DNA from: Qipengyuania xiamenensis
GTDB taxonomy: Bacteria > Pseudomonadota > Alphaproteobacteria > Sphingomonadales > Sphingomonadaceae
NCBI RefSeq assembly: GCF_019711495.1
Contig: NZ_JAIGNM010000001.1
Span: 1,426,001 to 1,490,000 of the forward strand
Length of the DNA stretch: 64,000 nt
Direction: 5' to 3'
This document shows, one piece after another, positions 9,349-20,943 of the stretch; within the stretch, counting starts at the first letter, position 1; the number at the start of each line of letters is the position of its first letter. The translations under genes and the position numbers were made by a program. The notes beneath the pieces were generated by a model. The model was not told the DNA's origin. It saw only the letters and a list, made by a program, of their open reading frames with translations, and made no database searches.

Positions 9349-12104
9349 TCAGGCGTCTTCCAACCGTGCCTGTAATGCATCACCTGCCGCCTCTACCAGT
9401 CGGGCCTCGAGGCGGTTCTGGCGCTCGCCCTCGACCAGTTTGCCGCCGGTGAGATCGGTCACGTAGAAGGTGTCGACCGCCCGTTCCCCGTAGTTGGTGA
9501 TGTGGGCCGAATGGACCACCAGGCGGCTCTCGAACAGGACCCTCGCCAGCCGGTTGAGCAGTGCGGGACGATCGCGTGCGTTGACCTCGATGACGGTGAA
9601 GCGGTTCGAAGCCTTGTTGTCGAACAGCACCCGAGGCGAAACATCGAAGGCCTTGGACCGGCTGTGCGGCAGGGGCCGCTGGGCCAGCTTCGGCGTCAGG
9701 TCGATCCGGTTGGCGAGCGCATCGGAAATGCTCTGCTCGATCCGGCGCAGCTGCTGCTCCTCGCGGAACGGGGCGCCGTGCGGGTCCTGCACGAGGAAGT
9801 TGTCGAGCGCCCAGCCCGTGCGCGAGGTATGGATGCGCGCATCGATGATGTTCCCACCAGCCAGGTGGATGCCGCCGGCGATGCGGTAGAACAGGCCCGG
9901 GTGGTCTGACGCGATCACCGTGACCAGCGTTGCCCCGCGTGCCTCGTAATTTTCGCAGTGAACCGAAAGGTCGTGCTCGAGATCGCGCGCCGCGGCGTAA
10001 TGCACGAGGTTGAGCGCGATGATATCGACCGGTTCGGCGATCCAGTAGGCATCGCCGAAGGTCTGTCCGAGCTCCTCGACCAATCCGGCCTTCTCGCCGA
10101 GCAATTCTCCGACCTGCTCCTTCTTCGCAGCGACCTTTTCCTTGCGACCATGCCGCATGTGGCCGAGCCGCATGCGCTCTGACGAGGCATCGTAAAGCTC
10201 GCCCAGCAACTGGCCTTTCCAGCTGTTCCACGTGCCGGGGCCCACCGCCCGTATATCGACCGCCGTCAGGATCGCGAGATGCCGAAGGCGTTCGACGCTT
10301 TGCACCTGCGAGACGTAATCCTCGATCGTCTTGGGATCGGTGAGGTCGCGCTTCTGCGCAGTATGGCTCATCAGCAAGTGGTTGAGCACCAGCCACGAAA
10401 CCAGTTCGGTTTCACTCTCTGTGAGGCCGAAGCGCGGGCATAGTTCGAGCGCGACTTCGGCGCCGAGTTCGGAGTGATCGCCACCGCGCCCCTTGGCGAT
10501 ATCGTGCAGGAGCGCCGCCACGTAAGCCACGCGCCGTGAACTGACCTTGTGAATCAGGCGGGTGGCGCGCGGATGGTCGTCCTTGAGCTGGCCCTTCTCG
10601 ATCTGGCTGAGCAGGCCGATGGCGCGGATCGTGTGCTCGTCCACCGTATAGTGGTGGTACATGTCGAACTGCATCTGCGCGTTGACCTTGCCGAAATCGG
10701 GCACGAAACGGCCGAATACGCCGGTCTCGTTCATCCAGCGAAGGACCATTTCGGGATCGTTGCGCCCACAAAGCAGCTCGAGGAACAGCGCATTGGCGCG
10801 CTCGTCCTCGCGCACGTCATTGTCGATCAGCTTCGCGTCGCGATCGGCCTGCCGCATGGTCTCGGGGTGGATTTCCAGTTCCTCGGCCTCGGCGATCTGG
10901 AATATCTCGATCAGCCGCACCGGGTCCTTGCGGAACCAGTCGTCCGATGGTGCGGCGATCCGGCCGCCGAAGACGCGATAGCCCTTCACCAGCCTCGGCT
11001 TGGGCCGGAAACCGGCAAAAAAGCCCCTGCGGGCAGCATTCTTCGCCAAATCGTCCTCGATATGGGCGAGGAACACGCCAGTGAGGCTGCCGACGCGCTT
11101 CGCCTGCAGGAAATAGAACTGCATGAAGCGCTCGACCTTGCTCTTGCCGGGGCGGTCGGCGAAATTCATCCGCTCGGCGACCTGCCGTTGGAGGTCGAAG
11201 GTCAGCCGGTCTTCGGCGCGCCCCGTGATGATGTGCATGTGGCAGCGCACGGCCAGCAGGAAGCGCTCGGCACGGCGGAAGCTGCGGTACTCGACCTGCG
11301 TCATCAGGCCGGTGTCGACCAGCTCTGCGGCACTGCTGACGCGGTGGATGAACTTGCCGATCCAGTAGAGCGTCTGCAGGTCGCGCAGGCCGCCCTTGCC
11401 GTCCTTTACATTGGGCTCGACGACATAGCGGCTGTCGCCCAGCCGCTTGTGGCGGGCATTACGCTCGTCCAGCTTCTGCGACAGGAAAGCGCGCTCGTTC
11501 CCGTCGACGACCTCGCGCGTGTAGCGACGCTCGCCTTCCTCGTAGAGATCGCGATCACCCCAGACATAGCGCCCTTCGAGAAGCGCGGTCCGGATGGTGA
11601 GGTCGTCCCTGGCCAGCCGGATCGCCTCGTCCAGAGTGCGCGTGGAATGGCCGACCTTCAGGCCGAGGTCCCACAACAGGTAGAGCATCGCCTCGACCAC
11701 CTGCTCGCACCAGGCATTGCGACGCTCGCCGACAAGGAAGGCAATGTCGACGTCAGAATGCGGCGCCATCTCGCTGCGCCCGTATCCGCCCACTGCCATG
11801 ATCGCGAGCCTCTCGCCCGCGCTCCGGTTGGCATTGGGATAGGTGTGCTGCGTCACATATTCGTGGATCACGCGCACCAGCTGGTCGACCAGAAATGAAT
11901 AGCCTCCGGCCACGGCATGACCTGCCGACGGGCGCGCAGCCAGCCGCCCTTCCATCTCCGTCCGGCCGGCCTCGAGCGCGCGCTTGAGCGCCTCGACGAC
12001 GGGCTGGCGCGACTTGCTGCCGCGTTCGGCGACCAGCGCCTCGATCTCGGAAGCAAGCTTGCGCCTGTCGATGATCGCGCGCTGGTCGGGGATCCGCGTA
12101 GTGC

Positions 12105-12108
<4 letters not shown>
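9349..12108 (-). CDS. glnD: Bifunctional uridylyltransferase/uridylyl-removing enzyme (PII sensor)
   Basis: Senses glutamine and uridylylates or deuridylylates PII, setting nitrogen status. Of 919 residues, the nucleotidyltransferase domain is near the N-terminus (VGGYGRSEMAPHSDVDIAFL, about 106-125). The HD deuridylylase domain is near 525-550 (VAALLHDIAKGRGGDHSE), and two ACT domains fill the last ~180 residues (SDHPGLFYRIAGGIHLAGGN; NARDRPALLNRLARVLFES). The start is most likely the TTG at 12108, whose bases overlap the TGA of the upstream acyl-CoA synthetase gene. Longer readings run through that gene in another frame and the next in-frame ATG would remove part of the domain. Translation is therefore probably coupled. 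Confidence 0.95.
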
Positions 12109-13799
<1,691 letters not shown>

Positions 13800-13971
13800 G
13801 GTTGTGTAAGGTCCTCTCCGGTTGCAAGCGCGGGCATATCCGCATCCTCCCGACAAATTGCCGGTGAAGCTGCGAGACAGGCTTTCCCCAAAAGGCCTGC
13901 TATGCCAAAAGCCGCATCCGAAACGGGTCGCGCATGTCGGCTTTCGAGACGTTCTCTAAGGGGATAAAACC

Positions 13972-14850
13972 TTGCTGTCACTACTGGCCGCCACCGCGGC
14001 TGCTTCGGAACCGATCCAGTGGGCCGAACTGGGCCTGCGGCCCTATCTGTTCGAGATCGGCAGTTTCCAGCTGCGCTATTACTCGCTGGCATACCTGTTC
14101 GGCATCCTCTTCGCCTATTGGCACCTGTCGAAGATGATCAAGTCACCCGGCGCGCCGATGGCACAGCGTCATGCCGACGACCTCTTCTTCTACTGCACCC
14201 TCGGCGTGATCATCGGCGGCCGGCTTGGCTATGCGGTCTTCTATCGTCCCGATCTCCTGACCAGCGTCGAGCTGTTCAAGCTGTGGGGCGGCGGAATGAG
14301 CTTCCACGGCGGCGTAATCGGCGTGCTGCTCGCGATAACCTGGGTGGCATGGCGCGGCGGCCTCAACTGGCTGCGCATTTGCGACTACATCGCGGTCAAC
14401 GTTCCGCTCGCCTACATGCTCGGGCGCATCGCGAACTTCATCAATGGCGAGCTTTACGGCCGTCCGGTCGAAGGCGACCTGCCTTGGGCGATGGTCTTCC
14501 CGAACGGCGGCGACATCGCCCGCCACCCCAGCCAGCTCTATCAGGCCGGCCTCGAAGGCCTGCTGCTCGGCATCCTGCTCATCGCGCTCTTCTGGAAGAC
14601 GCGCGCGCGCTATCGAGCCGGCCTGCTGGTGGGCCTGTTCACCGTGGGCATGGGCGTCGGCCGCTTCGTCAACGAGTTCTTCCGCGAGCCCGATGCGCAT
14701 CTTGCCGATCGCGTGATCGAGACGGGCCTGAGCCAGGGCCAATGGCTGTCGATCCCGATGATCGCAGTCGGCGTCATCGTGCTCGTCTATTCGCTGCTGC
14801 GCCAGCCGGTCGGTGGCGCCAAGTCCGAGCCCAAGCCGCAAACGACATGA
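13972..14850 (+). CDS. lgt: Prolipoprotein diacylglyceryl transferase
   Basis: An inner membrane enzyme that transfers diacylglycerol from phosphatidylglycerol to the lipobox cysteine of prolipoproteins. The 292-residue polytopic protein has the family signature RIANFINGELYGRP, the HGG region GGMSFHGGVIG, and YYSLAYLFGILFAYW at the N-terminus. The start appears to be TTG at 13972: AAGGGG sits 7-8 bases upstream and no ATG or GTG fits the first helix. It overlaps the next gene in an ATGA arrangement (14847-14850). The substrates are evident in the window, where several predicted lipoproteins carry lipobox cysteines. Confidence 0.97.
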   Translation: MLSLLAATAAASEPIQWAELGLRPYLFEIGSFQLRYYSLAYLFGILFAYWHLSKMIKSPGAPMAQRHADDLFFYCTLGVIIGGRLGYAVFYRPDLLTSVELFKLWGGGMSFHGGVIGVLLAITWVAWRGGLNWLRICDYIAVNVPLAYMLGRIANFINGELYGRPVEGDLPWAMVFPNGGDIARHPSQLYQAGLEGLLLGILLIALFWKTRARYRAGLLVGLFTVGMGVGRFVNEFFREPDAHLADRVIETGLSQGQWLSIPMIAVGVIVLVYSLLRQPVGGAKSEPKPQTT

Positions 14851-15902
14851 GCACCGCCGGCGACGACAAGGATCTCGCCGCCCGCTTCCGTCGCCTGATA
14901 GAGCGCCACGGGCCCATGCCCGTGTCGCGCTACATGGGCGAGAGCAATGCGCTCTATTACGACAGCCGCGACCCGCTTGGGCAGGCCGGCGATTTCACCA
15001 CCGCGCCCGAAATCAGCCAGATGTTCGGCGAGATGGTGGGCCTGTGGTTTGCCGATCTCTGGTCGCGCTCCGGCAGGCCCGATGCAGCCTATGTCGAACT
15101 TGGCCCGGGGCGCGGGACGCTGGCGCGCGATGCCCTGCGCGCCATGTCGAGCCAGGGGCTGAGACCGCCCGTCCACCTTGTCGAAGGGTCGCAAGCCTTG
15201 CGCGATGCGCAGGCCGATGCCGTGTCGCAGGCCGAGTTCCACGACAGTATCGAGACCCTGCCGGAGGACCGGCCACTCTATCTCATCGCCAATGAATTTC
15301 TCGACGCCCTGCCGATCCGCCAGCTGGTGATGACCGAGCGGGGCTGGCGCGAACGGATGGTCGCGCTGGCTGGCGAGGAGTTCGTCTTTGCGGCCGGTCC
15401 CAACCCGATGGACGATGCCGTGCCCGAAGACCGCCGCAGCCAGCCGGTCGGCACGGTGATCGAAACCAGCCCCGGCGCCGCCGCGACGATCGAGGAGATC
15501 GCCCGCCGCATCGACATCCAGGGCGGCGCGGCGCTGTTCATCGATTACGGCTACCTCCTGCCACAAGCGGGCGAGACCCTGCAGGCCGTGCGCGCGCACC
15601 AGAAGGTCGGCGTGTTCGACGCACCGGGCGAGATGGACCTCACCGCACTGGTCGATTTCTCGGTGCTGGTGGACATCGCCAAGCGCGCCGGGCTCGCGGT
15701 CGAGACTGCGACACAGGGCCATTGGCTCAGCGCGATGGGGCTTTCGCTGCGCATGCAGGCTCTTGCGCAGCGCAGCCCGGACCATGCTGCCCAACTTAAA
15801 GAAGCGCACGACCGTCTCGTCGGCACCGATGCCATGGGCAGCCTCTTCAAGGTCATGGCGATCACGCCCGCCCATTCCGCGCGGGGTGCCGGCTTCGGCT
15901 GA
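14847..15902 (+). CDS. SAM-dependent methyltransferase, MidA/NDUFAF7 family (COG1565)
   Basis: A 351-residue class I methyltransferase. The N-terminus (HGPMPVSRYMGESNALYY, GQAGDFTTAPEISQMFGEMVG) and the SAM site (AYVELGPGRGTLARD) are those of the MidA/NDUFAF7 family. In mitochondria this family methylates an arginine of the complex I subunit NDUFS2; bacterial members are probably protein arginine methyltransferases, but the target is inferred. ANEFLDALPIRQ is another signature. The ATG overlaps the lgt stop by four bases (ATGA), so the two are translationally coupled; this pairing with lgt is common in alphaproteobacteria, often followed by a laccase-domain protein that is absent here. Confidence 0.92.
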   Translation: MSTAGDDKDLAARFRRLIERHGPMPVSRYMGESNALYYDSRDPLGQAGDFTTAPEISQMFGEMVGLWFADLWSRSGRPDAAYVELGPGRGTLARDALRAMSSQGLRPPVHLVEGSQALRDAQADAVSQAEFHDSIETLPEDRPLYLIANEFLDALPIRQLVMTERGWRERMVALAGEEFVFAAGPNPMDDAVPEDRRSQPVGTVIETSPGAAATIEEIARRIDIQGGAALFIDYGYLLPQAGETLQAVRAHQKVGVFDAPGEMDLTALVDFSVLVDIAKRAGLAVETATQGHWLSAMGLSLRMQALAQRSPDHAAQLKEAHDRLVGTDAMGSLFKVMAITPAHSARGAGFG

Positions 15903-15963
15903 GGTTCAGGAATTGCCGGTCACTATGGTAACCCTTCCGCTAGCCCGTACGAAGGAGCCTGTA

Positions 15964-16377
15964 ATGACCAAGCGCCTGCTTCCCCTCCTGGCCCTGTGCG
16001 TTGCCGCGCCGCTGATGGCCGCTCCGCCGGTCGAAGGGCGCTGGGTCACGGCAGAGAAGGACGCGGTCATAACCATCGGCGACTGCGGCCAGACGGTCTG
16101 CGGGCGCATCACGAAGTTCCTCGAAGCGCCACCGCAGGGTGCCGACCAGCGCGACGTCAACAACCGCGACCCGAAACTGCGTGGCCGCAAGCTGCTGGGC
16201 ATGCCGGTCCTCAGCGGGTTCGTGGAAGAGGAAGACCTATGGCGCGGCGAGATTTACGATCCGAAGTCCGGCAAGACCTATCGCTCGGTCATCCGCCGGA
16301 TAAATCCGACCACGCTCGAAGTGAAAGGCTGCATCGGACCCTTCTGCCAGACGCAGGTCTGGAAGCGCGCCCGCTGA
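15964..16377 (+). CDS. DUF2147 periplasmic protein
   Basis: A 137-residue secreted protein. The signal peptide (KRLLPLLALCVAAPLMAAP) is followed by the DUF2147 domain: EGRWVTAEKDAVITIGDC, CGRITKF, DVNNRDPKLRGRKLLGMPVL, WRGEIYDPKSGKTY, and the closing GPFCQTQVW. Two Cys pairs (GDCGQTVCG and KGCIGPFC) suggest disulphides. Function is unknown in the family. AAGGAG lies about 8 bases before the ATG at 15964. Its stop is one base from the stop of the convergent ABC gene, leaving no terminator between them. Confidence 0.9.
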   Translation: MTKRLLPLLALCVAAPLMAAPPVEGRWVTAEKDAVITIGDCGQTVCGRITKFLEAPPQGADQRDVNNRDPKLRGRKLLGMPVLSGFVEEEDLWRGEIYDPKSGKTYRSVIRRINPTTLEVKGCIGPFCQTQVWKRAR

Positions 16378-16378
16378 G

Positions 16379-17917
16379 CTAGAGCCCCGCGCGCTCCGCC
16401 AGCCGCCTTGCCGCCTCGTCGAAGGACAGCTTGTCCTCCTCGCGGTCGACCGAATAATTCGCCTCGCGCATGGCCGCGACATCGATGGAATCGATGATCG
16501 GCCGCAGCGCCCCTACCAGCGCCTCGTCACGCGAGGCTTCCGGGCTGAGCAGCAGGACCGCGTCGTAATTCGGGAAGGCATCACGCGGATCGTCGAGAAT
16601 GAAGAGGTCGTCCGCCTCGATCCGTCCGTCCGACGTATAGGCGCCGATTACATCGGCCTCACCCGATTGCAGCGCGTTGTACATGAAGGTCGGCGAGAAA
16701 TTGCGCTGCTCCGCAAAGCGCAGGCCATAGGCATCGCGCACCGCGATCCATTCGGGCCGCTCGAAGAATTCCGGATCGCCGCCCACGGTCATCTCGCGCG
16801 CGACATTGGCGAGGTCCTCGATGCTCTCGAGGCCGCGCATCTGCATGGTCTCGGTGCGAACCGCGAAGCCATAGGCGTTCTCGAAACCGAGCCGTCCGAG
16901 AACCTGCATGCCGGTTTTCTCGGTCTCCCATTCGACGATCTGCGCATACATCTCGTCGCGCGGCGGATTATCCTCGCGCTTCATCTGATTGGTCCAGATC
17001 GTGCCGGTGTAATCGACATAAACATCGATATCGCCGCTGGCCGCTGCACTATGGGCGACAGCGGAGCCGAGTCCGTCGCGGTATTCGACCGCGAACCCTT
17101 CTGCCTCCAGCTGCTGTCCAATGAGGCGGGCGAGGATGTATTGTTCGGAAAAGCCCTTGGCTCCGATGACGACGCGGTCTTCGTCATCGCCTCCGCCGAA
17201 TTGCGCGAAGAGAGCGGCGATCACGCCCAGCGCGACCACCAGCAGCCCGCCGAGCCACAGGCCGCGCCTGCGCTCGCGGAACCCGCGCTCGATGAGGCCC
17301 AGCAGCGTATCGGCGACCAGCGCAAGGCCCGCGCTGGCAATGCAGCCTGCCAGCACCAGCACCCAGTTCTGCGTCTGCAGGCCTGCAAAGATCGGATCGC
17401 CGAGGCTCTTCTGGCCGATGGTCGTGGCGAGCGTTGCTGCGCCGATGGTCCAGACCGCCGCAGTACGGATGCCCGCCATGATATAGGGCGCGGCAAGCGG
17501 CGCCTCGACCAGCAGCAGCCGCTGTCGAAAGTTCATGCCGACACCGGCCGCGGCCTCCATCACGCCGGGATCCAGATTGGCCTGCGCCGTCACCGCGTTG
17601 CGCAGGATCGGCAGCAGGGCATAGAGAGCCAGCGCCAAGAGGGCCGGCAGGAAACCGAGCGTCGGCAGCCCTTCCCCGAACACGGCACGCAAGCTCAGCA
17701 GGATCGGGAAGAACAGCGCGAGCAGCGCAAGTGCCGGGATGGTCTGGACGAGGCTGGCGAAGGCGAGCGAGGCGCGCGCGACCTTTTCAGACCGGCTCGC
17801 CCATACGGCCAGTGGCAGTGCCACCGCGATGCCCAGCGCAATTGCCGCAGCCGACAAGATGACATGGGCGGACAATTGGTCGCCCAGGCCGGTCAGCGCG
17901 TCCCACATTCCGTTCAT
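16379..17917 (-). CDS. Osmoprotectant-type ABC transporter, permease fused to substrate-binding protein
   Basis: A 512-residue fusion. Residues ~15-245 form an OpuB/ProW-type permease with about six membrane helices and an EAA-like loop (EAAAGVGMNFRQRLLLVEAP); the last helix is near 225-240. Residues ~250-512 form a periplasmic binding protein of the OpuAC/OpuBC type, starting VVIGAKGFSEQYILARLIGQ and containing VDYTGTIW, FENAYGFAVRTE and DAVLLLSPEA. The likely ligand class is choline, glycine betaine or a related quaternary amine, from family membership only. It overlaps the upstream ATPase gene by four bases, making a two-gene transporter operon. Confidence 0.92.
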   Translation of the reverse strand: MNGMWDALTGLGDQLSAHVILSAAAIALGIAVALPLAVWASRSEKVARASLAFASLVQTIPALALLALFFPILLSLRAVFGEGLPTLGFLPALLALALYALLPILRNAVTAQANLDPGVMEAAAGVGMNFRQRLLLVEAPLAAPYIMAGIRTAAVWTIGAATLATTIGQKSLGDPIFAGLQTQNWVLVLAGCIASAGLALVADTLLGLIERGFRERRRGLWLGGLLVVALGVIAALFAQFGGGDDEDRVVIGAKGFSEQYILARLIGQQLEAEGFAVEYRDGLGSAVAHSAAASGDIDVYVDYTGTIWTNQMKREDNPPRDEMYAQIVEWETEKTGMQVLGRLGFENAYGFAVRTETMQMRGLESIEDLANVAREMTVGGDPEFFERPEWIAVRDAYGLRFAEQRNFSPTFMYNALQSGEADVIGAYTSDGRIEADDLFILDDPRDAFPNYDAVLLLSPEASRDEALVGALRPIIDSIDVAAMREANYSVDREEDKLSFDEAARRLAERAGL

Positions 17918-18672
17918 GCCGAGAGCTCCGCCAGCCGTTCGGCCTGATGACGCGGAACGGCGACAAGCGCTTGCGCGATTTCACCGCCGGCTCCTGCGAC
18001 GAGCGACTGAGGGGTCTCGTCTGCAACGATGCGGCCCGCGTCCATGACCAGCACGCGATCGGCCAGCAGCAGCGCTTCGGCCATGTCGTGCGTGACCATG
18101 ACTGTCGTCAGTCCGAGTTCCTCGTGCAGCTTGCGCACTCTCTCGCCCAGAGCATCGCGGGTCACGGGATCGAGCGCGCCGAAGGGTTCATCCATCAGCA
18201 GCAGCTGCGGTTCGGCCGCCAGTGCCCGCGCGACACCCACCCGCTGCCTTTGCCCGCCCGACAGCTCGTCGGGCATGCGATCTACCATCTCGCGGTCGAG
18301 TTCGACCCATTCCAGCAGCTTGCCGATACGATCTTCGGGCAGGCGTTCGCCTGCCAGCCGCGGACCGATGGCAATGTTTTCCGCCACGCTCATATGCGGA
18401 AAGAGACCGATCGACTGGAAGACGTAGCCGATCCTGCGGCGCAAGCCCGCAAGCGGGAGACCTGCGACGTCATCACCGTCAAATGTGACCGATCCGGTGG
18501 TAGGTTCCACCAGCCGGTTCACCGTCTTGAGCAGGGTCGACTTGCCCGAGCCAGAGGCGCCCACCAGCGCAACGAAACTGCCCGCTTCGATTGCGAGATC
18601 GAGCGCATCGATAGCGCGGGTCGGGCCATAGGCTTTCGACACGCCGCTGAAGGTAAGGACGGGCTCGGGCAT
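17914..18672 (-). CDS. ABC transporter ATP-binding protein, glycine betaine/choline type
   Basis: The energising subunit of the transporter encoded just downstream. The 252 residues contain Walker A GASGSGKSTLLK, the Q-loop (YVFQSIGLFPHM), signature LSGGQRQRVGVARALA, Walker B LLLMDEPFGALDP and the switch histidine in VMVTHDM. It resembles OpuCA/OsmV but ends without the CBS pair that many full-length members have, so osmotic gating by CBS domains is unlikely. The start is 5 bp after the stop of the lipoprotein gene upstream, so the three genes may form one transcript. Confidence 0.93.
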   Translation of the reverse strand: MPEPVLTFSGVSKAYGPTRAIDALDLAIEAGSFVALVGASGSGKSTLLKTVNRLVEPTTGSVTFDGDDVAGLPLAGLRRRIGYVFQSIGLFPHMSVAENIAIGPRLAGERLPEDRIGKLLEWVELDREMVDRMPDELSGGQRQRVGVARALAAEPQLLLMDEPFGALDPVTRDALGERVRKLHEELGLTTVMVTHDMAEALLLADRVLVMDAGRIVADETPQSLVAGAGGEIAQALVAVPRHQAERLAELSA

Positions 18673-18677
18673 GACGG

Positions 18678-19160
18678 CTATTGCTCGTCATCCTCCGCTT
18701 CGGCAGGAGCCTCGTAGCTGACGCTCGTCAGTTCGACCCTCTTTCCTCCAGGTCCTGTGACGATCATCGTTTCGCCACGCAGGCGGCTGGTTTCCCAGCA
18801 GGTCTCGTTCGTTTCTGCCTCTTCGCCTTCGGGTTCTTCAGCTTGCTCGGGCGCCAGGCACAAGAGCTTGCCGCGCGCGCCGTCGGTATAGGTCCAGTCG
18901 CCCGTGCCATAGGGATCGCCATTGCGCAGGTCGCGATAGGTCCCGCCCTCGTCGAGATAGGTCGTGAAACGCGCGCCGTTTTCAGACAATGCCCGCCATG
19001 CCGTACCTTCCATCGTCGTCGGGACTTCGCCGCTATGGACTGCCGAAGGCGATGCCTCGCCCCCCTCATCTGCGGCAGGCGCGGCCCCTTCCTCTGCTTC
19101 GGGACCGGCACAGGAAGCCAGCAAAATGCTGATGGAAACAAGGGCGGTGCGATAGCGCAT
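18678..19160 (-). CDS. Putative lipoprotein, unknown function
   Basis: 160 residues. The N-terminus RTALVSISILLASC carries a lipobox, so the mature protein would be lipid-anchored at Cys17. A Glu/Ala-rich low-complexity linker (about 20-45) leads into a small domain (GTAWRALSENGARFTTYLDEGGTYRDLRNGDPYGTGDWTY is its core, with GDW and the cysteines in LLCLAP and ETCWET). The pattern is like small periplasmic META/lipocalin-type beta domains found in sphingomonads, but no specific family is claimed. The stop lies 5 bp before the ABC ATPase gene. Confidence 0.75.
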   Translation of the reverse strand: MRYRTALVSISILLASCAGPEAEEGAAPAADEGGEASPSAVHSGEVPTTMEGTAWRALSENGARFTTYLDEGGTYRDLRNGDPYGTGDWTYTDGARGKLLCLAPEQAEEPEGEEAETNETCWETSRLRGETMIVTGPGGKRVELTSVSYEAPAEAEDDEQ

Positions 19161-19242
19161 GAATTCAGGCCTCCGCTGGAGAGTCAGGCACCGACCCTAG
19201 GGCCGCAGCGCGGACTTGGCGACCCCCATGCCAATGGGAGCT

Positions 19243-20775
19243 TCAGTCGGTCAGGCTCTTACGCGGAATGACGAGCCTCACATCGAGGCCGTCGTCGGTA
19301 TAGACGCGTTCGAAAGTCCCGGCGAGCTGGCTTTCGACTGCCATGCGCAGAAGCCGAGAGCCGAAACCTTCGCGCTCCTGCTCCTCGGTAATGCCACACT
19401 GGCTCGCCCGTTCTTCCCAGGTGATGCAGATGTCTCCATTCCCCTCGCAATCGTCCTCGACGAGGACCGCCACCTCACCCTCGGCACAGGACAGGGCCCC
19501 GTACTTGGCGGAATTGGTTGCAAGTTCGTGGAAAATGAGCGCCAGGGGCGTGGCAGCGCGGGCACCGATCTTCACGCCGGGACCAGAAACCGAGAACCGC
19601 TCCCCGCCCTTGGTATCGTAGGGCGCCAGCAAGTCGCGCAGCAGACCGGACAGGGTTTCTCCGCGCCGCTCGCTCATCGGGCGCACGTAGTCATGCGCGG
19701 AGCCGAGCGCACGGATCGCTTCGGTCAGCTCCCTTGCAAACTCGCTGACTTCCTCACGACCGCGCGCGCGGATTGCGATCAGGCCCGAAACGACGGCGAA
19801 GATGTTCTTGATCCGGTGCGAGAGCTCCCGCGCCAGCAGGTCGCGTGCCTCGGAAATCCGGTGTGCCTTGTCGATATCGACCACGGTGCCGAACCAGCTG
19901 ACCGGCTGCCCTTCGGTGACGACCGGCAATGCGAGCGACTGGACCCAGCGATAGCTCCCGTCAGCGAGCTTCAGGCGCCACTCGTCCTCGAACAGTTCGG
20001 CAGCTTCTACCGCGGCATTGAACTTGGCGATGGTCGCGTCCCAGTCTTCCTCATGGATCGCCGGACGCCAGTCATCAGCCGTCTTCGGCGGTTCGAGACC
20101 GGTCAGCTCGTGCCACCGCGCATTCACATAGGTGAAGTTGCCGGCATCGTCCGCACGCCAGGCGATGCCCGGGACGCTATCGACCATATGCTGGAGCTCG
20201 CGCTCGCTCTGCCGCAGTGTCTGGTTGACGTGCCGCCCCAGCCGCCGCTGCCCAAGCCTGCGCATGACCGCCTGCGCAAGGACCGCAAGCCCGTCGAGCT
20301 GGAGTTCGTTCAGGCCCGTTTCGCGCGGTACCGTATCGATCACGCACAGCGCCCCGAGCGGAGCGCCTTCCTCGGAAATCAAGGGATGGCCGGCATAGAA
20401 GCGGATATGCGGCGGCCCGATGACGAGCGCGTTATTGGCAAACCGCTCGTCCTCGAGCGCATCCGCGATGACCATGGGTTCGCTGCCCAGCATGGCATGG
20501 GCGCAGAAGCTGGTCTTGCGCGGCGTAGTCGCTTCTTCGAGGCCGACCTTGGCGAGGAATCGTTGATCGTTCTTCTCGACGAAAGTCACCATCGCCATGG
20601 GAACATCGCACAGCTTGGCAGCGAACCTTGCGATGCGCTGCAATTCGTCGTCTCCAACGAGATCCTTGCCGCCGTAATTTGCAAGCACGGACAGGCGCTC
20701 GTCTTCACCGCAAAATTGCGGCGAAGGCTCATGATCGGCGGGGTAGACCTCCCCCATTGATGCAGCCCTGTCCAT
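19243..20775 (-). CDS. GAF-PAS sensor histidine kinase, HWE/HisKA_2 type
   Basis: A soluble 510-residue sensor kinase. The N-terminal GAF domain (about 45-165) contains FCAHAMLGSEPMVIADA and PLGALCVIDTVPR. The PAS domain with its PAC motif (about 195-310) contains NFTYVNARWHELTGLE and DGSYRWVQSLALPV. The HWE-type dimerisation/phosphoacceptor helix has LLARELSHRIKNIFAVVSG, and the N-box is LIFHELATNSAKYGAL. There are no membrane helices. HWE kinases are abundant in Rhizobiales and Sphingomonadales, often sensing light or acting in the general stress response; this PAS lacks the NCRFL cysteine of LOV domains. There is no adjacent response regulator. An in-frame ATG at 20757 with GACAGGG upstream is an alternative start. 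Confidence 0.92.
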   Translation of the reverse strand: MDRAASMGEVYPADHEPSPQFCGEDERLSVLANYGGKDLVGDDELQRIARFAAKLCDVPMAMVTFVEKNDQRFLAKVGLEEATTPRKTSFCAHAMLGSEPMVIADALEDERFANNALVIGPPHIRFYAGHPLISEEGAPLGALCVIDTVPRETGLNELQLDGLAVLAQAVMRRLGQRRLGRHVNQTLRQSERELQHMVDSVPGIAWRADDAGNFTYVNARWHELTGLEPPKTADDWRPAIHEEDWDATIAKFNAAVEAAELFEDEWRLKLADGSYRWVQSLALPVVTEGQPVSWFGTVVDIDKAHRISEARDLLARELSHRIKNIFAVVSGLIAIRARGREEVSEFARELTEAIRALGSAHDYVRPMSERRGETLSGLLRDLLAPYDTKGGERFSVSGPGVKIGARAATPLALIFHELATNSAKYGALSCAEGEVAVLVEDDCEGNGDICITWEERASQCGITEEQEREGFGSRLLRMAVESQLAGTFERVYTDDGLDVRLVIPRKSLTD

Positions 20776-20943
20776 AAGCGGGCAGCTTACTAGGGCATAA
20801 GCACCTAAGTTTCAAAGGTTTTTACGTTAGTCGAGACTGCGAATTCATCCTGACTATTCATAGGTTTGCACAGCTCTCCCACCTCGGCTATCGCGCCGCA
20901 AAGAATTTCAGGGCGCCAACGGGCGCCCCGCGAGGAGAGAAAC

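Noticed and set aside
10549..11898. 449-codon plus-strand frame in the glnD region
   Set aside because: Fully inside glnD on the other strand; composition is typical of a shadow frame.
20810..20840. LiuR-like (MerR) site upstream of ivd
   Set aside because: Only a single half-site (TTTACGTTA) is visible; there is no second arm.
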